NCBI GenBank assembly: GCA_903918315.1
Contig: CAIXEA010000232.1
Location: 1-39,581, forward strand
Length of the DNA stretch: 39,581 nt
Reading direction: 5' to 3'
From: an uncultured Acetobacteraceae bacterium
GTDB lineage: Bacteria > Pseudomonadota > Alphaproteobacteria > Acetobacterales > Acetobacteraceae
In this document: piece after piece, positions 16,491-25,313 of the stretch
Position numbering within the stretch: the first letter of the stretch is position 1
How the letters are laid out: each line of letters starts with the position of its first letter
Notes under the pieces: model-generated
Seen by the model: only the letters and a program-made list of their open reading frames with translations
What the model was told of the DNA's origin: nothing
Databases searched by the model: none
Position numbers and translations under genes: made by a program

Positions 16491-19400
16491 AAAGCCTCCA
16501 CATCCGCTTCGGTCATCTTCAAGGCCCCGCCCTTCTCGGCTTCGAGGACGCTGGCCACCAGACCGCGTTTCTTCGCCTTCAGGACCTCCATTTTCTCTTC
16601 GATCGTACCAAGCGTGACCAGGCGGTGCACGATGACCTTCTTGTCCTGTCCGATCCGATGCGCGCGATCGGTGGCCTGATCCTCGACCGCGGGATTCCAC
16701 CAGGGGTCATAATGGATGACCGTATCGGCGGCGGTCAGGTTCAGGCCGACGCCGCCGGCCTTCAGACTGATCAGAAACAGCGGCACATCCCCCTTCTGGA
16801 ACTTTTTCACCGGCGTGCCGCGGTCCTTCGTGTCCCCGGTCAGCATCACATATTTCAAGCCATCCTCTTTGAACCGGGCCTCGATCAGCGCCAGCATTTC
16901 CGTGAACTGGGAGAAGACAAGCACGCGCCGGCCTTCCTCCAGCATCACGGCCAGCATCTCCATCAGGCGGTCCAGTTTGGCGGAGCCGGCCTTGGCCCGT
17001 TCCACCGATTTCAGCTTGATCAGCCGCGGATCGCAGCATGCCTGCCGCATTTTCAGCAGCGCATCGAGAATGATGATGCCGGACCGTGCCATGCCCTTGT
17101 CAGCGATGGCGGCCTTGACGCGTGCGTGCATCGACAGGCGGATGCCGTCGTAGATGCCGCGCTGGGCGGATTCCATCTCCACGACTTCATTGATTTCGGT
17201 TTTCGGCGGCAGGTCGGTGGCGACCTCATCCTTGGTGCGGCGGAGCAGGAAGGGTTTCACCCGGCTTGTCAGCAGGCCTTGGCGTTCTTCGTCACCGTGC
17301 TTTTCAATCGGCGTCCGATAGCGGGCCTTGAAGCCGCGTTGCGAACCCAGGAAACCGGGGGCCAGGAAGTCGAATAGCGACCAGAGTTCGCCCAGATGGT
17401 TCTGTAACGGCGTCCCGGACAGGCACAGGCGTTGATTGGCCTTCAGCCGCAGCGCCTGCCGGGTCGTTTCGGCCTGTGGGTTCTTGATCGTCTGTGCCTC
17501 GTCCAGGATGACGATGTGCCAGTCCTGCGCGGTCAGGATGTCGTGATCGCGCGCCAGCAGCGGGTAGGTGGTCAGCACCAGATCATGCCGCGGGATCTGC
17601 TTGAACAGCTTCTTCCGTTCGGTCCCGTGCAGGACCAGAACCTTGAGGCCGGGCGCGAATTTTTCCGACTCCAGCGTCCAGTTCGGGATCAGGCTGGTCG
17701 GGCATACGATCAGGGCCGGTTTGGTCAGGCGGCCGGCCTTCTGTTCGATGAGCAGATGCGCCAATGTCTGGACGGTCTTGCCCAGCCCCATGTCGTCGGC
17801 CAGCACGCCCCCGAGTCCCGCCCCGGCCAGGAACTGCAGCCAGTTCACCCCCTGCGCCTGATAGGGGCGCAGGGTCCCTTTGAACGTCTTCGGCACCACC
17901 GCGTCAGGGATCGACCCACCCGAATCCCGCAGCTTTTGGCCCAGCGCCCGCAGCGTCTCGCCGCCTTTCAGAAGCAGCCCCGCGCGATGTTCCAGGGCCG
18001 CCAGGTCCGCGGCATCGAGGCGGGAGAACCCGATTTTTTCGGATTCAGTATCAATGCCGCCGGATGCGGCAAGCTCCATCAATGCCTGGAGCGTCGGCCG
18101 GATGCGGCCGACAGGCAGTGACAGCAGGCGTCCACCGGGGAGGGGGATGACAAAGGAGTCATCGTCGCCGCGATCGAGTTGCGCCAGCAATTCCGGGCGA
18201 TCGATCAGACGGATCAGCGCCGGGACGAGGTCCACCCGTTCCCCGTTCACCATCACACCCAGATTGAGTTCCAGCCAGTCGATACCCGATCCTTCGACCA
18301 GCTCGCCGTCGATGGTGCTGTCGGCGGTCAGCATTTGATACGGGAAATTGTCGTCGATATCGACGACCCAGCCATCGTTGCGCAGGTGCGGCAGTTCGTT
18401 GGTGAGCAGGTCCAGCCAATCCGCATCCGTGTCGGACAGCACCATGTCGTCGGTATGGGCATGCCGGTAATGGCTGGGGCTCAGCTGGGCGACGCGGTTG
18501 AACCCGAGGTCCCGAAGGCGGCTGACCGCGCTGCCCTCCGCCTGGATATCGCGTTTGGGCTCATACAGCGTGCCCTCATGCGCGATGACCTTGGGATGGC
18601 GCTGATCGGTGAAGGGAAGGCGCAGGGGCCCATAACCGAAGGTCAGACGGGCCACCGGGACTTCGAACAGCCCACCGGCGACCCGGCGGGCTGTGCCGCG
18701 CCCGCGAAAGGGATCCGCGGGCAGGGTGCCCGTCAGCAGCCGTAAATACGGCACCATCGGCGCTTTCAACGCTTGCGGCGCTGACACCTCGGCCGGCAGA
18801 GGGGCTTTGAAGCCGGGCAGGCGGCGGGCGACTTCGGCCCCCACGCGCGCCGTCAGTTCGGCGGGAATGGGCGGGGCGGCGAGCAGCTTGGCGGCCATCG
18901 CCGCGGGCATCCCAAGGTTGACAGGCCCCATCGTGCCCCGCACGGGGTCCGCGTACCAAGGCGCCGGCAACCGCACGACCCGCAAATCGCCGGGGAGGGT
19001 GACGGTCGGACACTGGTTGCCATCCGGCGTCATTTGCCAACCCAGCTGGCCGGGCCGGGCCGGCCCTTCGCTGATTCGGGGCCCGGTCACTTCCCCCCAG
19101 ACGGCGCGGCCCGTGGCGATCATCCGCCGCATGGCATCGATCGTATCTTCTTCCCCGAGCGCCGGCGTTTGATGGCGCTGCCGGCGCAACAGCCAGGTCA
19201 GGATGGCACGGTCGGACGGGCGGACAAAGCGCGCCTGATTGGTCACGTTGGCGGGGGCATAAGGCTTGAACGCACCCGGCAGATTATTCGTGCGCAGCAG
19301 GACGTTCATGGTCTGGATGCGCAGCTCGGGGACCCCGTCCTTGGTCGGGGCCTGGTCGAGGACATAGAAGATCCGGTTGCGGACAATCGCCGGGTACTCT

Positions 19401-19915
19401 TCGGAATCCAATTCGTCGGTGGCGTCCAGGGAGGTGAGCCAGGCGCCGATGGCGAGGGGCATCGGCTCCGTCGCCCGGGCGGTCGGGGTCGTGACGGGAT
19501 TGAGCCGGGGCCGCCCGCGGCGCCGGGGCATCGTGGGGTCGACCGCCGGTGGCATGGGGGTCGGGGCGGTCATCGGCGCTGACCGGGCCCGCTGTGCCCG
19601 TTGCGCCCGATGCGCCGCGATCAGCACCGCCGCGATATGCTTGCAGCTCCGCCCCACCGGGCAGGTGCAACGGCCCGTGATCATCAGCGGACCGAACGGG
19701 AAACGCTTCAGCGTGATCTGCTGCACATAGGGATCAGGGAGCGAACCGACAGTGGTCGCCGCGATCGCCGTCCCATCCGGTTCGATATGCAGATTCTGCA
19801 CCCGGCCACGCTGCTCGTACACCCGCCCTCGATCGAGAGTCGCGGCGTCAAACTGACGTTTGATCACGCTGTCAGACAGGGAAAGATCGGGGGGGGAGGT
19901 CGCGTCCATGGGCAT
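16478..19915 (-). CDS. SNF2/RapA-type DEAD-like helicase with SWIM zinc finger
   Basis: A large protein of about 1145 residues. The SWIM finger CTCPVGRSCKH (CxC-x6-CxH) lies near residues 82-92, followed by a low-complexity proline/arginine linker. The middle region (about 250-600) is a bacterial SNF2-associated domain. The SNF2 ATPase has LADDMGLGKT near 703, DEAQTIKN near 803, SGTPLQN, and a second RecA domain with LVFSQFTEM, GGVGLNLTAAD and DRAHRIGQ near 1080. Such proteins are ATP-dependent DNA translocases thought to remodel protein-DNA complexes; the precise role of the bacterial SWIM group is not settled. ATG 19915 or 19909 is the likely start; the frame extends to 19987. It stands alone. 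No methylase, nuclease or DISARM-like gene is adjacent, so a defence role is not supported. Confidence 0.93.
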   Translation of the reverse strand: MPMDATSPPDLSLSDSVIKRQFDAATLDRGRVYEQRGRVQNLHIEPDGTAIAATTVGSLPDPYVQQITLKRFPFGPLMITGRCTCPVGRSCKHIAAVLIAAHRAQRAQRARSAPMTAPTPMPPAVDPTMPRRRGRPRLNPVTTPTARATEPMPLAIGAWLTSLDATDELDSEEYPAIVRNRIFYVLDQAPTKDGVPELRIQTMNVLLRTNNLPGAFKPYAPANVTNQARFVRPSDRAILTWLLRRQRHQTPALGEEDTIDAMRRMIATGRAVWGEVTGPRISEGPARPGQLGWQMTPDGNQCPTVTLPGDLRVVRLPAPWYADPVRGTMGPVNLGMPAAMAAKLLAAPPIPAELTARVGAEVARRLPGFKAPLPAEVSAPQALKAPMVPYLRLLTGTLPADPFRGRGTARRVAGGLFEVPVARLTFGYGPLRLPFTDQRHPKVIAHEGTLYEPKRDIQAEGSAVSRLRDLGFNRVAQLSPSHYRHAHTDDMVLSDTDADWLDLLTNELPHLRNDGWVVDIDDNFPYQMLTADSTIDGELVEGSGIDWLELNLGVMVNGERVDLVPALIRLIDRPELLAQLDRGDDDSFVIPLPGGRLLSLPVGRIRPTLQALMELAASGGIDTESEKIGFSRLDAADLAALEHRAGLLLKGGETLRALGQKLRDSGGSIPDAVVPKTFKGTLRPYQAQGVNWLQFLAGAGLGGVLADDMGLGKTVQTLAHLLIEQKAGRLTKPALIVCPTSLIPNWTLESEKFAPGLKVLVLHGTERKKLFKQIPRHDLVLTTYPLLARDHDILTAQDWHIVILDEAQTIKNPQAETTRQALRLKANQRLCLSGTPLQNHLGELWSLFDFLAPGFLGSQRGFKARYRTPIEKHGDEERQGLLTSRVKPFLLRRTKDEVATDLPPKTEINEVVEMESAQRGIYDGIRLSMHARVKAAIADKGMARSGIIILDALLKMRQACCDPRLIKLKSVERAKAGSAKLDRLMEMLAVMLEEGRRVLVFSQFTEMLALIEARFKEDGLKYVMLTGDTKDRGTPVKKFQKGDVPLFLISLKAGGVGLNLTAADTVIHYDPWWNPAVEDQATDRAHRIGQDKKVIVHRLVTLGTIEEKMEVLKAKKRGLVASVLEAEKGGALKMTEADVEALFAG

Positions 19916-19964
19916 AACAGGGACGTCTAGCACAAACTTATACCCGAGTCGGGAGTGCCCTTCG

Positions 19965-19978
19965 TGCAAATTTTTGCA
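19965..19978. promoter_or_regulatory. dyad between helicase and amidohydrolase genes
   Basis: TGCAAA-TT-TTTGCA is a perfect inverted repeat in the 134-bp gap between divergent genes, 50 bp from the helicase start. A second dyad, CCCGA-G-TCGGG, lies at 19943-19953. Either could be an operator or part of a promoter; nothing in the sequence names the regulator. Confidence 0.3.
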
Positions 19979-20049
19979 GGGGCCCACGCCCTTGCGCCGA
20001 TGCGCGAGTCCGTGAATGCTCGCTGCTTTGCATCGTAGGGTTGAAAGAC

Positions 20050-21762
20050 ATGCACGACATCGTGATCCGGGGTGGCACCATCGTCGATGGCACCGGCAAG
20101 GCCCGGTTTACGGGCGACCTCGCCATTGACGGCGGCCGGATCGCGCAAGTCGGCGGCAAGGCCGGGCCGGGAAAGCGCGAATTCAATGCCGACGGTCAGC
20201 TCGTTACCCCGGGCTGGGTCGACATTCATACGCATTATGATGGTCAGGCGACCTGGGACCCGGTCCTGGCACCGTCATCCTGGCATGGCGCCACCACGCT
20301 GCTCATGGGCAATTGCGGCGTCGGCTTCGCCCCCGTCCGCCGCCAGGACCACGACTGCCTCATCGATCTGATGGAAGGGGTGGAGGACATTCCGGGCATC
20401 GCCCTCGCCGAGGGGTTGAAATGGGACTGGGAGAGCTTTCCCGAATACCTCGACACGCTCGCCCGCCTGCCCCGCACGATCGATATCGCCGCCCAGGTGC
20501 CGCATCACCCGCTGCGGGTCTATGTCATGGGTGATCGCGCCGTGCGCCGCGAAGCCGCGACGGCCGATGATATCGCGGAGATGGCGCGCCTGACCGAACA
20601 GGCCCTGCGCGCCGGCGCATTCGGCTTCACCACGTCCCGCACCGAGCAGCACAAGACCACGCGCGGTGAACTCGTCCCCGGACGCAACGCCGAAGAACAG
20701 GAACTGTTCGGCATCGCCGCCGCCATGGGCCGGGCCGGCCGCGGCGCTTTTGGCATGCTGAGCGATTTTGATGACGAGAAGGCCGAGTTCGAGTGGATTA
20801 CCCGCCTGACCAAGGAATCCGGCCGCCCGTTCTGGTTCCTGCTGACCGACCGGTCCTATGACCCGGACCGCTGGCGCCGCCTGATGACGGGGGTGCGGAC
20901 CGCGCGGGCCAACGGGGCCAATGTCACCGCGCAGGTGGCTGGCCGCCCGGTGGGAATCATTCTGGGCCTGACCACCTCGCTCAGTCCGTTTGCCGCCCGC
21001 CCCGCCTTCGCGGCCTTGTCCGGTCTGCCCGTGGCGGAACGGCTGGCCCGCCTCCGCGACCCCGCGGTACGGGCGGAGATCCTGGCGCAGCCGTCCTCGG
21101 AACGCCTGCTTTCCATCCTGCCGCCCTTGCAGCAGCCCATCGCGACCCGCTTTGATCGGCAGTACGTGCTGGGCGATCCGCCGGATTATGAGCCAGATCA
21201 GAGCCGCAGCATCGAGGCCATTGCCGCCAAGACCAATCTGACGCCGGAAGAATTCTGCTACGACTACCTCACCGGCGAAAACGGCGATCGGATGCTGTAC
21301 TATCCGGTCACCAACTACGTCTTTGGCGACCATGGCGTTGTGCGTGAGATGATCACCGACTCCGCCACGATCCTGGGTCTGGGCGACGGCGGCGCGCATT
21401 GTGGCCAGATTTGCGACTCCAGCCTGCCCAGCTACATGCTGACCCACTGGACGCGCGACCGCAGCCGGGGCCCGAAGCTCGATCTGGAATTCGTGGTCAA
21501 GCGCCTGACCAGTGAAACCGCCGATTTCTTTGGTTTCACGGATCGCGGCCGTCTCGAAGTCGGACGCAAAGCCGACCTCAATATCATCGATCATGATCGG
21601 CTGCGCCTGCATCATCCGGAATTGCGGCATGATCTACCGGCCGGTGGCAAGCGTCTGGTGCAACGCGTGGATGGCTACACCGCGACCATCGTGGCCGGGA
21701 CGCCGATCTTCGAAGATGGGCATGAAACCGGCGCGCGGCCGGGGCAACTGGTGCGGGCCTGA
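20050..21762 (+). CDS. N-acyl-D-amino-acid deacylase-like amidohydrolase
   Basis: A metal-dependent hydrolase of the D-aminoacylase group, 570 residues from ATG 20050 (a TTG at 20041 is in frame). It starts DIVIRGGTIVDGTGKARF. The metal-binding HxH is H60 and H62 in VDIHTHYDGQATWDP. NCGVGFAP supplies the cysteine ligand seen in D-aminoacylases. GLGDGGAHCGQICDSS near residue 445 carries the catalytic aspartate. The protein closes with the usual composite beta domain (FFGFTDRGRLEVGRKADLNIID). It would remove acyl groups from N-acyl-D-amino acids or related amides. The exact substrate is unknown. It stands alone, followed by the repeat array. Confidence 0.88.
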   Translation: MHDIVIRGGTIVDGTGKARFTGDLAIDGGRIAQVGGKAGPGKREFNADGQLVTPGWVDIHTHYDGQATWDPVLAPSSWHGATTLLMGNCGVGFAPVRRQDHDCLIDLMEGVEDIPGIALAEGLKWDWESFPEYLDTLARLPRTIDIAAQVPHHPLRVYVMGDRAVRREAATADDIAEMARLTEQALRAGAFGFTTSRTEQHKTTRGELVPGRNAEEQELFGIAAAMGRAGRGAFGMLSDFDDEKAEFEWITRLTKESGRPFWFLLTDRSYDPDRWRRLMTGVRTARANGANVTAQVAGRPVGIILGLTTSLSPFAARPAFAALSGLPVAERLARLRDPAVRAEILAQPSSERLLSILPPLQQPIATRFDRQYVLGDPPDYEPDQSRSIEAIAAKTNLTPEEFCYDYLTGENGDRMLYYPVTNYVFGDHGVVREMITDSATILGLGDGGAHCGQICDSSLPSYMLTHWTRDRSRGPKLDLEFVVKRLTSETADFFGFTDRGRLEVGRKADLNIIDHDRLRLHHPELRHDLPAGGKRLVQRVDGYTATIVAGTPIFEDGHETGARPGQLVRA

Positions 21763-21781
21763 TCCGGCGGCGGCGGGGGCC

Positions 21782-22218
21782 TTGACGGTCCCCGCCGGCT
21801 GACCGGGTGGTTCTGACCCGACTGGATTCACACATCGCGGGAATGATTTTTGCGGGCGCTGCTCTACACCGTCATAGCCCGGCTTGTCCAGGCTACCTAT
21901 CGAGGCACGATGCGGGCGGCGGGGGCTTTGACGGTCCCCGCCGGCTGACCGGGTGGTTCTGACCCGACTGGATTCACACATCGCGGGAACGATTTTTGCT
22001 AACGCTGCTCTACACCGTCATAGCCCGGCTTGTCCGGGCTACCGATCGCGGCATGGTGCGGGCGGCGGTGGCCTTGACGGTCCCCGCCGGCTGACCGGGT
22101 GGCTCGACCCGACTGGATTCACACAGCGCGGGAACGATTTTTGCTGGCGCTGCTCTACACCGTCATGGCCCGGCTTGTCCGGGCTACCTGTCGCGGCATG
22201 GTGCGGATAGCGGTGGCC
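21782..22218. repeat. three tandem direct repeats of about 146 bp
   Basis: Copies begin at 21782, 21928 and 22074 with TTGACGGTCCCCGCCGG and have lengths 146, 146 and 145. Each holds GACCGGGTGG, GACTGGATTCACACA, GCGGGAAYGATTTTTG, CTGCTCTACACCGTCAT and then the palindromic core GCCCGGCTTGTCCGGGC (one base differs in copy 1). The copies differ at roughly a dozen positions, so the expansion is fairly recent but not brand new. No frame is coding in all copies. The core resembles REP-like palindromes dispersed in alphaproteobacterial genomes. Confidence 0.9.
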
Positions 22219-22239
22219 CGAACAAGCCGGGCCATGACG
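22161..22239. repeat. long inverted repeat at the edge of the array
   Basis: The 24 bases at 22161-22184 pair with 22216-22239 with one mismatch (A at 22221), around a 31-base loop. The arms are the palindromic core of copy 3 and of the inverted fourth copy. In RNA this would be a very stable hairpin, and it could end transcription from either side between the amidohydrolase and peptidyl-prolyl isomerase genes, which converge here. Confidence 0.8.
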
Positions 22240-22312
22240 TGTTAGAAATCCCTTTGTTTGGCTTACGAATTTTCGTTTCCACGATGTGTGAACACGGTAG
22301 GCTCTGACCGGG
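22216..22312. repeat. inverted, diverged fourth copy of the 146-bp unit
   Basis: Read on the minus strand, the unit is recognisable here: AAGCCGGGCCATGACG (22224-22239), TTTTCGTTTCCACGATGTGTGAA (within 22269-22294, matching the unit's CGATGTGTGAA on that strand) and CTCTGACCGGGCGG near the end. Identity is lower than among the three direct copies and the middle has drifted. It reaches almost to the stop codon of the isomerase gene at 22319. With the direct copies it explains nearly all of the 556-bp gap 21763-22318. Confidence 0.65.
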
Positions 22313-22318
22313 CGGCGT

Positions 22319-23272
22319 TTACTGGGCGGCCTCTTCTTCCCGCCCGCTGATCGGGTAGCGCCGGACCGTCACCGTCTCGATCGCCTCCTTCACGATCGGC
22401 GTCACACGCTCGACTTCGACGATCTGGCGGATCGCCTCGCGCACTTCGAAGAAATTGGGTGCTGTGCCGACCCGACGCTCCTGGGCCCGGACCACGAACC
22501 AGCCGCCGGGGGCGCGGACCGGATAAGACGATATCTGGTCGGGGGGCAACGCAAAGGCGACCGCGCCCAGTTCCGCCATCAGGGCCTCCCGTCTGACAAA
22601 CCCCAGATCCCCGCCGCGGGGGGCGGAGGTGTCCTGACTGACATCCCTGGCCACAACGGCGAAGTCGCTTCCGTTCTTGATGTCCTTGATGGCTTTGGCG
22701 GCCGCTTCCTCGGTCGTGGTCAGGATGAGCCAGACATGCACTTCGGTCGGGCCGGGCTTGCCTTCGAAAATCGAATTGTATTTCTCCAGCAGCATCGGCT
22801 CGGTGATCGCGGCCTTCAGGTCCTGTTCCAGCATGGCGGCGGCGATGGCCTGTTCGGTCGCGCTTTTCGCGCGGCGGCGGACGGTATAGAGCGCGTCGAC
22901 CCCCGTGCGTTGCGCTTTGGCGATCAGGGCATGCCGGCGGATCAACTGTTCCGTCGCGACCGCAAACAGTGTTTCGAACGGCTGTTGTTTCGCCGGGGTG
23001 GGCATTTGGGTGATGATGTCGCCGACTTCCCCGAGGGTGATGGGTCTGCCATCGACCTCGGCGACGATCGTTTGCGACGCCTTTTCGGTCAGATGGGTGA
23101 CGTTATAGAGCGGCGTGACGGTATCGAAGGCCGGTTTCGTGAGATCGGTCTGCGCGGCCGGGGAGGGGCTGCTTTGCCGCGTTGGCGTCTGGGCCACCAC
23201 GGGCGATGGCAGGTGCGCCATGGTGGCCGCGATGAGCAGGGGAACGAGCCGGACCAGTGCGCGTTTGGACAT
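22319..23272 (-). CDS. periplasmic parvulin-type peptidyl-prolyl isomerase
   Basis: A 317-residue exported protein. The leader SKRALVRLVPLLIAATMAHLPSPVVAQ is a Sec signal with probable cleavage after VVAQ or nearby. An N-terminal chaperone-like helical part (residues about 65-165) contains VDGRPITLGEVGDII. The PpiC/SurA isomerase domain follows (EVHVWLILTTTEEAA to VVRAQERR, about 175-280), with the GGDLGFVRREAL hallmark. It assists folding of outer-membrane or periplasmic proteins. CAGGAG precedes the ATG. A -10-like TATAAC lies at 23329-23334 on the minus strand. It diverges from the LLM oxidoreductase gene. Confidence 0.9.
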   Translation of the reverse strand: MSKRALVRLVPLLIAATMAHLPSPVVAQTPTRQSSPSPAAQTDLTKPAFDTVTPLYNVTHLTEKASQTIVAEVDGRPITLGEVGDIITQMPTPAKQQPFETLFAVATEQLIRRHALIAKAQRTGVDALYTVRRRAKSATEQAIAAAMLEQDLKAAITEPMLLEKYNSIFEGKPGPTEVHVWLILTTTEEAAAKAIKDIKNGSDFAVVARDVSQDTSAPRGGDLGFVRREALMAELGAVAFALPPDQISSYPVRAPGGWFVVRAQERRVGTAPNFFEVREAIRQIVEVERVTPIVKEAIETVTVRRYPISGREEEAAQ

Positions 23273-23328
23273 TGGGTCTCCTGGGATGGAACGACGTTCG
23301 GCTGTGGTGCAAAATGTTGCCGCGGCGG

Positions 23329-23356
23329 GTTATAGCGCTCTGAAGAGGGAACCAAA
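23329..23356 (-). promoter_or_regulatory. candidate promoter of the isomerase gene
   Basis: On the minus strand the -10-like TATAAC (23329-23334) equals the rplU -10. A weak TTTGGT lies 16 bases upstream (23351-23356). The -35 overlaps the ribosome binding region and start codon of the divergent gene, so the two genes could interfere. Confidence 0.3.
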
Positions 23357-23358
23357 CC

Positions 23359-24228
23359 ATGAAATTCGGTATCCGCTATTGCAACACGGGCCGTTACACG
23401 GACCCGGGCCGCGCGGTCGAACTGGTGCAGGCGGCGGAGGCCGTGGGCTTCGAATCCGCCTGGACGGTCGAACACACCGTGATCCCGCGCGGCTACCAGT
23501 CCGCCTATCCCTACACGTCCGACGGCCGTCTGCCCGGCGGGGAGGGGGATTTCGTCCTGCCGGACCCCCAGATCTGGATGGCCTGGGTGGCCGCCCATAC
23601 GACGCGCATCAAACTCGCCACCGGCATCCTGATCCTGCCCCAGCACAACCCGGTGATCTGTGCCAAGCAGGTCGCGACGCTGGATTCGATGTCGCGCGGG
23701 CGCGTGCTGCTCGGCGTCGGTGTCGGCTGGCTGAAAGAGGAGTTTGAGGCTTTGGGCGTTCCCTTCGCTGACCGTGGCGCCCGCACCGAGGACTATATCC
23801 ACGCCTTACGGGCGCTCTGGACCATGGATTGCCCAACCTATGAAGGGCGGTTCGTGTCCTTCAAAGAGGCCTATATGCGTCCCAAACCAGCCAATGGCAC
23901 GGTGCCGATCATCATCGGGGGGCATTCGAAGGCGGCTGCGATGCGGGCGGGGCGGGTGGCGGATGGGTTCTTCCCGGCCCGCGGCGCGTCGCCGGAGCTG
24001 CTGGCGCTGGTTCGCTCTTCCGCGATCGCGGCGGGCCGCGATCCCGCCAGCGTGGAAATCACGGCCAGCATGCCCGATGACCCCGATCAGCTCCCCGCCA
24101 TGGCGGCGGCCGGAATCGGCCGGGTGCTGATCCCGGTCACCGGCGTTGCCGGGTTGAAAAGCGCCGTATCGGGCGTCGATGGTGTGCTGTCCTGGAAGGA
24201 TACGATTGCGCGCTATGCCACGCTCTGA
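23359..24228 (+). CDS. LLM-class (luciferase-like) flavin oxidoreductase, F420-type
   Basis: A 289-residue TIM-barrel oxidoreductase of the bacterial luciferase-like superfamily, resembling the subgroup annotated as probable F420-dependent. It begins MKFGIRYCNTGRY, then has AVGFESAWTVEHTVIP, KLATGILILPQHNPVICAKQVATLD, and GVGWLKEEFEALGVPF, all family landmarks. AGAGGGA lies eight bases before the ATG. Whether it uses F420 or FMN cannot be decided here; F420 biosynthesis genes are not in the window. Its last 16 bases overlap the end of the convergent Gfo/Idh gene. Confidence 0.88.
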   Translation: MKFGIRYCNTGRYTDPGRAVELVQAAEAVGFESAWTVEHTVIPRGYQSAYPYTSDGRLPGGEGDFVLPDPQIWMAWVAAHTTRIKLATGILILPQHNPVICAKQVATLDSMSRGRVLLGVGVGWLKEEFEALGVPFADRGARTEDYIHALRALWTMDCPTYEGRFVSFKEAYMRPKPANGTVPIIIGGHSKAAAMRAGRVADGFFPARGASPELLALVRSSAIAAGRDPASVEITASMPDDPDQLPAMAAAGIGRVLIPVTGVAGLKSAVSGVDGVLSWKDTIARYATL

Positions 24229-25214
24229 TGGATGCGTTCCGGCCTGCCGGAGGCCGCGGATCGGAGAATGGCCTCGAAGACCTCCACACCATGCAGGATC
24301 TCCGAGAGGGGGGTCGGAAACGGCTGGCGCGCCACGATGCTGGCCGCGAAGGCTTCCAGTTCGGCGGTCAGCATGTTGAAGCCAACTGTGTCGGTGACGA
24401 CGGGTTCGGCGGGGCGGCGATGGTCGGTGGTGGCGGGTACCAGCCGATAGGTTGCCATAGGATGGCCGAGAATTTCGGCGAATCCCTCGGTCCCGTATGC
24501 CGCGAACCGGTAATGCGGGGTCGCCGCCGTGGAGCAGAACACCTGCCCGATAGCGCCGCTCTCGAAGCGTAAGGTGAGCAAGGTCGTGTCATCCACCGGC
24601 GCGGCGCGGCGGGTGACGAGGGCCTGCACCTCCGTCGCGCGTCCGAGCAGGTCGATCATACCATCCACGAGATGGACGCCGATGGCGGTCATCGCACCGG
24701 CCGGCGACTCGTCCGGGCTCGCTCGCCATGCCTCCGGGGTCAAGGCCAGTCCATGCAGCGCCGTCTGTTCGGCATTGATGGTGACGATGGTGCCAAGCGC
24801 GCCGGTCTTCACAGCCTCCCGCAGGCGCGCCATGGACGGATGAAAGCGCCGGTTGAAGCCCACCGCCAGGACGATGCCGGCCCGCGCGGCGTCGTGCAGC
24901 ATGCCGTGCGCATCGGCCACGGACAGGGCGAACGGCTTTTCGACGAACACGGCTTTGCCGGCGGCGGCGGCGCGGCGGACCTGATCCGCGTGCAGGCTAT
25001 GCGGCGTCGCGAAGACCACGGCGTCGATCGCCGTGTCGGTGAGAATCGCATCCAGACTATCAACCCATCGCAACCCGGTTTCGGCGCAGAAGGCCGCCGC
25101 GGTCGCGGGGTGGCGGGTATGGGCTGTCGTGAACCGGATCGCGCCGCTCGCGCGCACGGCGTTCACCAGATTCTGTCCCCACCAGCCAAGGCCGACGATC
25201 GCCGCGTTGATCAT
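24213..25214 (-). CDS. Gfo/Idh/MocA family NAD(P)-dependent dehydrogenase
   Basis: A 333-residue sugar or inositol dehydrogenase-like protein. The start at 25214 gives MINAAIVGLGWWGQN with the Rossmann glycines immediately after the start; the frame extends 24 codons more. FVEKPFALSVADA near residue 92 contains the EKP motif with the catalytic lysine, and GVHLVDGMIDLLG near 175 has the substrate-binding D. It is divergent to an SMP-30 lactonase gene with 99 bp between starts. A dehydrogenase that makes a lactone next to a lactonase suggests sugar oxidation, but the sugar is unknown. The last 16 bases overlap the LLM gene tail to tail. Confidence 0.87.
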   Translation of the reverse strand: MINAAIVGLGWWGQNLVNAVRASGAIRFTTAHTRHPATAAAFCAETGLRWVDSLDAILTDTAIDAVVFATPHSLHADQVRRAAAAGKAVFVEKPFALSVADAHGMLHDAARAGIVLAVGFNRRFHPSMARLREAVKTGALGTIVTINAEQTALHGLALTPEAWRASPDESPAGAMTAIGVHLVDGMIDLLGRATEVQALVTRRAAPVDDTTLLTLRFESGAIGQVFCSTAATPHYRFAAYGTEGFAEILGHPMATYRLVPATTDHRRPAEPVVTDTVGFNMLTAELEAFAASIVARQPFPTPLSEILHGVEVFEAILRSAASGRPERIHQSVA

Positions 25215-25313
25215 GTGCTGTATCCCGTATGTGCGGGGCGCAGGGTGCGTGACCCCGGGGTGGAAAGGCAATCCCGGATGCCGCACTATCGCGCCAATAT
25301 AGAGGAACGCGGC

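Noticed and set aside
16478-19915. Defence system of DISARM or similar type based on the SNF2 helicase
   Set aside because: No methylase, phospholipase or DUF1998-type partner gene lies beside it; neighbours are gpt and an amidohydrolase.
21782-22312. CRISPR array
   Set aside because: The repeated unit is 146 bp with no short constant repeat separated by unique spacers, and there are no cas genes.
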